Assembly (NCBI GenBank): GCA_937917025.1
Contig: CALFSF010000346.1
Coordinates: 1-18,018 of the forward strand
Origin: an uncultured Paraburkholderia sp.
Lineage (GTDB): Bacteria > Pseudomonadota > Gammaproteobacteria > Burkholderiales > Burkholderiaceae
Reading direction: 5' to 3'
Length of the DNA stretch: 18,018 nucleotides
The notes under the pieces are model-generated. The model had not been told where the DNA came from, did no database searches, and saw nothing but the letters and a program-made list of their open reading frames with translations. Of the stretch, positions 12,734 to 18,018 are shown piece by piece; within the stretch, counting starts at the first letter, position 1; the number at the start of each line of letters is the position of its first letter. The position numbers were made by a program, and so were the translations under genes.

Positions 12734-13042
12734 ATGGCGAAGACCGCACCGAACGACACCGCTGCAGCATCCGCGCAGGACGCAAGCGGCGTGCCGCTGC
12801 CCGAAAACTACGAGGCGGCGGTGGCGGAACTCGAGGGCCTTGTCGGGCGCATGGAAGGCGGCAGTCTGAGCCTCGAGGAATCGTTGTCCGCCTACCGGCG
12901 TGGCGCGGCGCTCGTGGCCTTCTGCCAGCAACAACTGGAAAAGGTCGAGCAGCAGGTTCGCGTTCTCGATGGCGAGACGCTCAGGCCGCTGCCGACGAAC
13001 GCCGCAGGCACAGCCGCTGGGCAGAGCGGAGACGACCTATGA
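12734..13042 (+). CDS. xseB: Exodeoxyribonuclease VII small subunit
   Basis: Small helical subunit that binds several-fold to XseA to form exonuclease VII, which degrades single-stranded DNA in both directions during repair. The 102 residues are slightly longer than E. coli XseB (80): a 22-residue Ala/Ser/Thr-rich lead-in and an Ala/Gly-rich tail flank the core. The core carries the family signature NYEAAVAELEGLVGRMEGGSLSLEESL (about 26-52), followed by a helix with AFCQQQLEKVEQQV. ATG 12734 is chosen over an upstream in-frame TTG at 12722; neither has a clear Shine-Dalgarno sequence. The xseA gene is not in the window. The stop overlaps the ispA start (ATGA), so the two are translationally coupled, the same pairing as in E. 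coli xseB-ispA-dxs. Confidence 0.95.
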   Translation: MAKTAPNDTAAASAQDASGVPLPENYEAAVAELEGLVGRMEGGSLSLEESLSAYRRGAALVAFCQQQLEKVEQQVRVLDGETLRPLPTNAAGTAAGQSGDDL

Positions 13043-13920
13043 CTTTCGAACAATGGATGCGGTCGGTACTCGATCGCGTGGAGACGGCACTCGATCATTA
13101 CCTGCCGGCACAGACGACCGAACCCGCCACGCTTCACGAAGCGATGCGCTACGCCGTGCTGGGCGGCGGCAAGCGGGTGCGTCCGCTGCTCGTTCATGCG
13201 GCCGGTGAACTGACGGACGCGCGTGCCGAATGCCTCGACGCGGCGGCGTGCGCGCTCGAAATGATTCACGTCTATTCGCTCGTGCACGACGACATGCCCT
13301 GCATGGACGACGACGCGCTGCGTCGCGGCAAGCCGACGGTCCACGTGCAGTATGACGAGCCGACGGCGCTGCTGGTCGGTGATGCGCTGCAGTCGCAGGC
13401 TTTCGTTACGCTGACGGACGCCGTGCTGGCGCCCGCGCAGCAGGCGGCGCTGGTGCGCGAACTGGCGCTCGCGAGCGGCTCGACCGGCATGGCCGGCGGC
13501 CAGGCGATCGATCTGGCGAGCGTCGGCCATACGCTCACGCGCGCGCAGCTCGAAACGATGCACCGCATGAAGACGGGCGCACTGCTGCGCGCCTCGGTGC
13601 GCATGGGCGCGCTGGCGGGCACGACGCCTTCGGCGGATGCGATGAACTCGCTGGATGTGTATGCAGCGGCTGTGGGCCTGGCGTTTCAGGTCGTCGATGA
13701 CATTCTCGATGTGACGACCGACTCCGCCACGCTCGGCAAAACCGCCGGTAAGGACGCGAAGGACGGCAAGCCGACCTACGTGTCGATTATCGGGCTCGAC
13801 GCGTCGCGTGCGCTGGCCGCACAGCTGCGCACGGACGCGCACAACGCACTCGCGCCGTTTGGCGCGCGTGCGCGGCGTCTGGCCGAGCTCGCTGACCTGG
13901 TCGTTGACCGGGTGAGTTAA
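13039..13920 (+). CDS. ispA: Farnesyl diphosphate synthase (polyprenyl synthetase)
   Basis: Condenses isopentenyl diphosphate with dimethylallyl and then geranyl diphosphate to give C15 farnesyl diphosphate, the precursor of ubiquinone side chains and undecaprenyl carriers. The 293 residues fit E. coli IspA (299). The first Asp-rich motif is DDMPCMD (84-90) with the two-residue insertion of bacterial FPP synthases; Cys88 stands where E. coli has Ala. LRRGKPT follows. GGGKRVRP near residue 38 binds IPP, GGQAIDL near 154 is the mid-region motif, and the second Asp-rich motif DDILD is at 220-224. The gene starts inside the xseB stop and is followed after 84 bases by dxs. A geranylgeranyl or shorter-product enzyme is possible from sequence alone, but the gene order favours FPP synthase. 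Confidence 0.94.
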   Translation: MTFEQWMRSVLDRVETALDHYLPAQTTEPATLHEAMRYAVLGGGKRVRPLLVHAAGELTDARAECLDAAACALEMIHVYSLVHDDMPCMDDDALRRGKPTVHVQYDEPTALLVGDALQSQAFVTLTDAVLAPAQQAALVRELALASGSTGMAGGQAIDLASVGHTLTRAQLETMHRMKTGALLRASVRMGALAGTTPSADAMNSLDVYAAAVGLAFQVVDDILDVTTDSATLGKTAGKDAKDGKPTYVSIIGLDASRALAAQLRTDAHNALAPFGARARRLAELADLVVDRVS

Positions 13921-13938
13921 AACGCGAAAGCCCGCCGC

Positions 13939-13961
13939 CGCGCACGTTTCACCGGTGCGCG
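13939..13961 (+). other. Hairpin between ispA and dxs
   Basis: Arms CGCGCAC and GTGCGCG with a 9-base loop, in the 84-base gap after the ispA stop. No T-run follows, so it is not a convincing terminator; it could slow transcription or protect the mRNA end. A TACAAT at 13990-13995 lies too close to the dxs ATG and lacks a -35, so I do not call a dxs promoter. Confidence 0.35.
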
Positions 13962-14004
13962 TAACGAAGTGCGGGCGCGTAAGTTTTCCTACAATGGAAC
14001 GACG

Positions 14005-15903
14005 ATGTACGACTTGCTGAAAACCATCGACGATCCGGCCGCCCTGCGCCGCCTCGATCGCCGCCAATTGCAACCGCTTGCAGACGAGTTGCGTGCCTTC
14101 GTGCTCGACAGCGTCTCGCAGACGGGCGGCCACCTGTCGTCCAATCTCGGGACGGTCGAACTGACGATCGCGCTGCATTACGTATTCGACACGCCGCGCG
14201 ACCGCATCGTCTGGGATGTCGGCCATCAAACGTATCCGCACAAGATCCTGACGGGTCGCCGCGACCAGATGCATTCGCTGCGTCAGCAGGGCGGCATCTC
14301 GGGTTTCCCGAAGCGCGACGAGTCGGAATACGACACGTTCGGCACCGCGCACTCGAGCACGTCGATTTCGGCCGCGCTCGGCATGGCGGTCGCGAGCAAG
14401 CTGCAGGGCGAAAACCGCATGGGCATCGCCGTGATCGGCGACGGCGCGATGACGGCCGGCATGGCGTTCGAAGCGATGAACAACGCGGGCGTCGAGGACG
14501 ACGTGCCGCTGCTCGTCATCCTGAACGACAACGACATGTCGATTTCGCCGCCAGTCGGCGCGCTGAACCGCCATCTGGCGCGTCTGATGTCGGGCCGCTT
14601 CTACGCGGCCGCGCGTGCCGGCGTCGAGCGTGTACTGCGCGTCGCGCCGCCGATGCTCGACCTCGCCCGCAAGCTCGAGGAACACGCGAAGGGCATGATC
14701 GTGCCGGCGACGCTCTTCGAGGAATTCGGCTTCAACTACATCGGCCCGATCGACGGTCACGATCTCGATTCGCTGATCCCGACGCTGCAGAACATCAAGG
14801 AACTGCGCGGCCCGCAATTCCTGCACGTCGTGACGAAGAAAGGCCAGGGCTACAAACTCGCCGAAGCGGATCCGGTGCTGTATCACGGTCCGGGCAAGTT
14901 CAATCCCGCCGAGGGCATCAAGCCGTCGGCCACGCCCGCGAAAAAGACCTACACGCAGGTCTTCGGCGAATGGCTGTGCGACGCGGCCGAGCTCGATGCG
15001 CGCGTCGTCGGCATCACGCCGGCCATGCGCGAAGGCTCGGGCATGGTGGAGTTCGAGAAGCGCTTCCCGGATCGCTATTTCGACGTCGGCATCGCCGAGC
15101 AGCACGCGGTGACGTTCGCGGGCGGCCTGGCTGCCGAAGGCATGAAGCCTGTTGTAGCGATCTATTCGACGTTCCTGCAGCGCGCCTACGACCAGCTGAT
15201 CCACGACGTCGCGCTGCAGAACCTGCCGGTGGTGTTCGCGATCGACCGCGCGGGTCTCGTCGGCGCCGACGGTGCCACGCACGCAGGCGCGTACGACCTC
15301 GCGTTCATGCGCTGCATTCCGAACATGACGGTGATGGCGGCGTCGGACGAAAACGAATGCCGGCAGATGCTGTACACGGCGCTGCAACAGCCGAATCCGA
15401 CGGCCGTGCGTTATCCGCGCGGCGCGGGCACGGGCGTGGCGACGGTCAGGCAGATGGCGGCGATTCCGCTCGGCAAGGGAGAAATCCGTCGCGAGACGTC
15501 GCAGGCGGCGGGCAAGCGCATTGCGATTCTGGCGTTCGGCACGATGGTCGCCCCTTCGCTCGCGGCTGCCGAACAGCTCGATGCCACCGTCGCTAACATG
15601 CGCTTCGTGAAGCCGCTCGATGCCGAACTGGTTCGCAAGCTCGCCGAAACGCACGACGCCATCGTCACCGTCGAAGAAGGCTGTGTGATGGGCGGCGCGG
15701 GTTCGGCCTGCGTGGAAGCGCTTCTCGAGAGCGGGACGATCAAGCCCGTTCTGCAATTGGGTCTGCCTGACCGTTTCATCGATCACGGCGATCCGGCGAA
15801 GCTGCTGTCGCAATGTGGTCTTGACGCCGCGGGCATCGCGAAATCGATCCGCGAACGCTTCGTGGATCACGCCGCCGGCAAGTCGGTCAAGCGCGTCGCG
15901 TGA
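14005..15903 (+). CDS. dxs: 1-deoxy-D-xylulose-5-phosphate synthase
   Basis: Joins pyruvate and glyceraldehyde 3-phosphate to make DXP, the entry step of the MEP isoprenoid pathway and a source for thiamine and pyridoxal synthesis. The 632 residues are close to E. coli Dxs (620). The N-terminal domain binds thiamine diphosphate and Mg: His43 in GGHLSSNLG, GDG at 145-147, and NDND at 174-177 about 28 residues later. The middle pyrimidine-binding domain carries the cofactor-activating Glu365 in DVGIAEQHAV, then YSTFLQRAYDQ and DRAGLVGADGATHAG. The C-terminal transketolase-like domain ends the protein. ATG 14005 with GGA 6 bases upstream is preferred over a GTG at 13969. Linked to ispA upstream, so early and late isoprenoid steps share a transcript; a hairpin with a T-run follows the stop. 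Confidence 0.97.
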   Translation: MYDLLKTIDDPAALRRLDRRQLQPLADELRAFVLDSVSQTGGHLSSNLGTVELTIALHYVFDTPRDRIVWDVGHQTYPHKILTGRRDQMHSLRQQGGISGFPKRDESEYDTFGTAHSSTSISAALGMAVASKLQGENRMGIAVIGDGAMTAGMAFEAMNNAGVEDDVPLLVILNDNDMSISPPVGALNRHLARLMSGRFYAAARAGVERVLRVAPPMLDLARKLEEHAKGMIVPATLFEEFGFNYIGPIDGHDLDSLIPTLQNIKELRGPQFLHVVTKKGQGYKLAEADPVLYHGPGKFNPAEGIKPSATPAKKTYTQVFGEWLCDAAELDARVVGITPAMREGSGMVEFEKRFPDRYFDVGIAEQHAVTFAGGLAAEGMKPVVAIYSTFLQRAYDQLIHDVALQNLPVVFAIDRAGLVGADGATHAGAYDLAFMRCIPNMTVMAASDENECRQMLYTALQQPNPTAVRYPRGAGTGVATVRQMAAIPLGKGEIRRETSQAAGKRIAILAFGTMVAPSLAAAEQLDATVANMRFVKPLDAELVRKLAETHDAIVTVEEGCVMGGAGSACVEALLESGTIKPVLQLGLPDRFIDHGDPAKLLSQCGLDAAGIAKSIRERFVDHAAGKSVKRVA

Positions 15904-15909
15904 TGCGAC

Positions 15910-15935
15910 TGCCGTCCTGAGACGGCAATTTTCCT
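15910..15935 (+). terminator. Terminator-like hairpin after dxs
   Basis: Perfect 7-base stem TGCCGTC / GACGGCA with tetraloop CTGA, followed by ATTTTCCTT. It starts 6 bases after the dxs stop. The short T-run suggests partial termination, so folE2 may have its own promoter or be read at a lower level. Confidence 0.65.
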
Positions 15936-15945
15936 TCAGACGAAC

Positions 15946-15992
15946 CGGCGGGCCGCCTGGCCCGCCGCGCAGCGCCGGCGGCATGCCGGCGC
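15946..15992 (+). other. Two tandem GC-rich hairpins in the folE2 leader
   Basis: Hairpin one: CGGCGGGCC (15946-15954) and GGCCCGCCG (15959-15967), a perfect 9-base stem with loop GCCT. Hairpin two: GCGCCGGC (15972-15979) and GCCGGCGC (15985-15992), a perfect 8-base stem with loop GGCAT. With the hairpin at 15910-15927 they make three consecutive stems between dxs and folE2. There is no T-run after them. They could be RNA structures controlling readthrough or stability, or DNA sites; no known riboswitch is recognised. Confidence 0.5.
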
Positions 15993-16037
15993 GGGCGGTT
16001 GCGTGAACCGATACGCGCAGCCAGCGAGGACAACAAT

Positions 16038-16847
16038 ATGAACCAGATGAATCCCGCTTTCGTGATGCCCGACGTGCAGAGCACCGTCGATACGCGCCAG
16101 ATCGCGATCCAGCGCGTGGGCGTGAAGGCGGTACGCCATCCGCTCACCGTGCGCACGCCGCGCGGCGACGCCCAGCCGACGATCGGCACGTGGAACCTCG
16201 ATGTTCATCTGCCCGCCGAAGTAAAGGGCACGCACATGTCGCGCTTCGTCGCGCTGCTCGAAGAGAACAGGGCGCCGCTCGATACGGCCGCGTTTCGCGC
16301 GATGCTGGCCGCGATGCTGGAAAAACTCGAAGCCGAAGCGGGGCGTATCGAGGTGTCGTTTCCGTACTTCGTGAACAAGACAGCGCCGGTTTCCGGTGTC
16401 GAAAGCCTGCTCGATTACGACGTGACGCTGACCGGCGACACGCGCAACGGCATGACGCGTCTGTTCCTGAAGGTGCTGGTGCCGGTCACGAGCCTGTGCC
16501 CGTGCTCGAAGAAGATCTCGCAGTACGGCGCGCATAACCAGCGCTCGCACGTGACGATCAACGTCGAGCTCGCGGACGACGTGCCGGTGGAAGACCTGAT
16601 CCGTATCGCGGAAGAAGAAGCGTCGTGCGAACTGTGGGGCCTGCTGAAGCGTCCCGACGAAAAGTTCGTGACCGAGCGCGCCTATGAGAACCCGAAGTTC
16701 GTCGAGGACCTGGTGCGCGACGTGGCACAGCGTCTGAATGCGGATTCGCGGATCGTCGCGTATGTGCTCGAAGCCGAGAACTTCGAGTCGATCCACAATC
16801 ACAGCGCGTATGCGCTGATCGAGAACGACAAGCGCACCGTGCGATAG
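16038..16847 (+). CDS. folE2: GTP cyclohydrolase I, FolE2 type
   Basis: Converts GTP to 7,8-dihydroneopterin triphosphate, the first step of tetrahydrofolate synthesis, using a fold and metal use distinct from the zinc enzyme FolE. The 269 residues match the family. The metal-binding and catalytic region is SLCPCSKKISQYGAHNQRSH (152-171), with Cys154 as the expected ligand/catalytic residue and His166 and His171. Later conserved acids lie in EEEASCELWG (about 194-203). Terminal residues NHSAYALIEN are typical. AGGA 7 bases before ATG 16038 supports this start over an upstream in-frame one. In many bacteria folE2 is a zinc-shortage backup under Zur; I see no AT-rich Zur-like box in the 134-base leader, so it may be constitutive here and could be the only GTP cyclohydrolase I. 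A strong hairpin follows. Confidence 0.95.
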   Translation: MNQMNPAFVMPDVQSTVDTRQIAIQRVGVKAVRHPLTVRTPRGDAQPTIGTWNLDVHLPAEVKGTHMSRFVALLEENRAPLDTAAFRAMLAAMLEKLEAEAGRIEVSFPYFVNKTAPVSGVESLLDYDVTLTGDTRNGMTRLFLKVLVPVTSLCPCSKKISQYGAHNQRSHVTINVELADDVPVEDLIRIAEEEASCELWGLLKRPDEKFVTERAYENPKFVEDLVRDVAQRLNADSRIVAYVLEAENFESIHNHSAYALIENDKRTVR

Positions 16848-16876
16848 GTCGCGCCGCGCCTTGCGCGCTGGATGAC

Positions 16877-16902
16877 ATAACGGCCGCTGACGCGGCCGTT
16901 AT
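16877..16902. terminator. Two-way terminator hairpin between folE2 and tsaD
   Basis: Perfect 11-base stem ATAACGGCCGC / GCGGCCGTTAT with tetraloop TGAC. It sits 29 bases after the folE2 stop and 32 bases from the tsaD stop. The AT ends of the stem supply short T stretches on both strands, and CGTTTGTGG follows on the plus strand. Its position between convergent stops fits a terminator for both genes. Confidence 0.8.
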
Positions 16903-16934
16903 CGTTTGTGGTGTTCTTGATGAATGCTTTGTCG

Positions 16935-17960
16935 CTAGCGGGCCAGCGACGACAGATCCCACCGCGGCTTCACCGTGAACGCGTAGTCCTTGCCTGCCTG
17001 TTCCGGCCAGCGTTGCAGGCGCAGCGCGCCGGCGAGCGCGATCATCGCGCCGTTATCCGTGCATAGCGCGAGATCGGGATAGTGCACCTCGAAGCCGCGC
17101 TTTTGCGCGGCGCCTGACAGCGCCTCGCGCAACTGCCGGTTCGCGCCCACGCCGCCTGCCACCACGAGCCGCTTGAGCTTCGTCTGCCTGAGCGCCGCCA
17201 CGGATTTCGCTGTGAGTACATCGACGGCCGCATCGACAAAGCCGCGTGCGAGATCTGCTTTCGCCTGCTCGCAGACGTTGCCGCCGAGCTTTTTCGTCTG
17301 CGTCAGCACCGCGGTTTTCAGGCCGCTGAAACTGAAATCGAGGTCGCCCGAATGCAGCATCGGGCGTGGCAGCGTGACCGCCCCCGGCGTGCCGAACTCC
17401 GCCATCCGCGACACTTCCGGGCCGCCCGGATAACCGAGGCCGAGCAGTTTCGCCGTTTTGTCGAAGGCTTCGCCGGCGGCGTCGTCGAGCGTTTCGCCAA
17501 GCGTTTCGTATTCGCCGACGTCCGTCACGCGCATCAGCTGCGTATGTCCGCCCGACACCAGCAGCGCGACGAACGGAAACGGCGGCGGTGCGTCGACCAG
17601 CAGCGGCGAGAGCAGATGCCCCTCGAGATGGTGAATGCCGATCGTCGGGCGATCCCACGCCATCGCGAGCGCGTTGGCGATGCTCGCGCCGACGAGCAGC
17701 GCGCCGGCGAGCCCCGGCCCCTGCGTATACGCGATCGCGTCGATTTCGGTGCGTGCCGCGCCGGCTCGCTCGAGGACCTCTTCGAGCAGTGGCAGCGCGC
17801 GCCGGATGTGATCGCGCGACGCCAGTTCCGGCACCACTCCGCCGTATTCGCGATGCATCGCGATCTGCGAATGCAACGCGTGCGCGAGCAGGCCGCGCTC
17901 TGTGTCATAGAGCGCGAGACCGGTTTCGTCGCAGGAGCTTTCGATGCCGAGAACGAGCAT
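16935..17960 (-). CDS. tsaD: tRNA N6-adenosine threonylcarbamoyltransferase
   Basis: Moves the threonylcarbamoyl group from its AMP adduct onto A37 of ANN-decoding tRNAs, with TsaB and TsaE as partners. The 341 residues fit E. coli TsaD (337). The ASKHA-fold motifs are visible: GIESSCDETG (5-14), YTQGPGLAGAL (78-88), the metal-binding HxxxH at His111 and His115 (IHHLEGHLLSP), VSGGHTQL (135-142), DFSFSGLKTA (208-217), VVAGGVGANRQLR (266-278) and Asp302 in CTDNGAMIA, the third metal ligand. ATG 17960 is the natural family start (MLVLGIESSCDE) although no clear Shine-Dalgarno sequence precedes it. The 58 bases beyond show no gene or convincing promoter before the window ends. It converges on folE2 across an 87-base gap. 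Confidence 0.97.
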   Translation of the reverse strand: MLVLGIESSCDETGLALYDTERGLLAHALHSQIAMHREYGGVVPELASRDHIRRALPLLEEVLERAGAARTEIDAIAYTQGPGLAGALLVGASIANALAMAWDRPTIGIHHLEGHLLSPLLVDAPPPFPFVALLVSGGHTQLMRVTDVGEYETLGETLDDAAGEAFDKTAKLLGLGYPGGPEVSRMAEFGTPGAVTLPRPMLHSGDLDFSFSGLKTAVLTQTKKLGGNVCEQAKADLARGFVDAAVDVLTAKSVAALRQTKLKRLVVAGGVGANRQLREALSGAAQKRGFEVHYPDLALCTDNGAMIALAGALRLQRWPEQAGKDYAFTVKPRWDLSSLAR

Positions 17961-18018
17961 GATTCGGGGGCGGGACGGGCGCCGCGAAGGCGTCCGAAAG
18001 ATAAGGGTGAGCCTGAAA

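Noticed and set aside
13990..13995. TACAAT as a possible dxs -10 box.
   Set aside because: It would place the transcription start about 3 bases before the dxs ATG and there is no -35 hexamer at a workable distance.
12892..15984. A 1030-codon open frame on the minus strand spanning the antisense of ispA and dxs and the end of xseB.
   Set aside because: It runs opposite three well-supported genes, its product is very rich in Arg, His and Ala with no recognisable motif, and long antisense frames are expected where GC-rich codon use removes TTA, CTA and TCA from the sense frame.

Overview
The window looks like a core chromosomal segment of a GC-rich betaproteobacterium of the Burkholderia group, most likely Paraburkholderia or Caballeronia. 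That placement is inferred from remembered protein similarity (PolA, LOG protein, AMP nucleosidase, FolE2), the strong G/C third-position bias, and the xseB-ispA-dxs-folE2 order. No database search was possible. Coding density is high, and codon use and base composition look even throughout. I see no insertion sequence, integrase, CRISPR array, tRNA, rRNA or prophage gene. No stretch longer than 300 bases lacks a gene; the longest gap is 276 bases (12458-12733).

Layout. Positions 1-600: a small secreted DUF2782-like protein on the minus strand, divergent from the next gene. 603-2129: AMP nucleosidase (amn). 2175-3259: two translationally overlapping half-size chromate transporter (CHR family) genes on the minus strand, divergent from a GcvA-like LysR regulator (3361-4242). 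An 8+8 base inverted repeat lies in the shared gap and almost touches the regulator's start codon. 4306-5049: a LOG-family nucleotide phosphoribohydrolase-like protein, head to head with polA (5051-7834) with one base between the two start codons. 8009-9358: type II NADH dehydrogenase. 9435-10307: dienelactone hydrolase family protein with a twin-arginine signal. 10356-11225 and 11351-12457 (minus): a mercaptopyruvate sulfurtransferase-type rhodanese and a Rieske oxygenase alpha subunit, separated by a clear terminator. 12734-16847 (plus): xseB, ispA, dxs and folE2. 16935-17960 (minus): tsaD.

How the genes fit together. IspA and Dxs supply the isoprenoid pathway: DXP at the start and farnesyl diphosphate later, needed for ubiquinone and undecaprenyl phosphate. 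FolE2 opens tetrahydrofolate synthesis. PolA and XseB serve DNA repair and replication. NDH-2 feeds the ubiquinone pool. TsaD makes the t6A tRNA modification. Amn and possibly the LOG protein recycle AMP to adenine and ribose 5-phosphate. The ChrA pair with its LysR gene looks like a small regulated transport module. The least defined gene is the Rieske oxygenase, which has no ferredoxin or reductase partner here.

I find no clearly undescribed multi-gene system. The points worth a second look are mostly regulatory: the lysR/chrA palindrome, the one-base LOG/polA junction, the tandem hairpins before folE2, the 22-base palindrome between two convergent genes, the Rieske promoter with its flanking repeat, and the Rieske enzyme's Glu at the usual bridging-Asp position.
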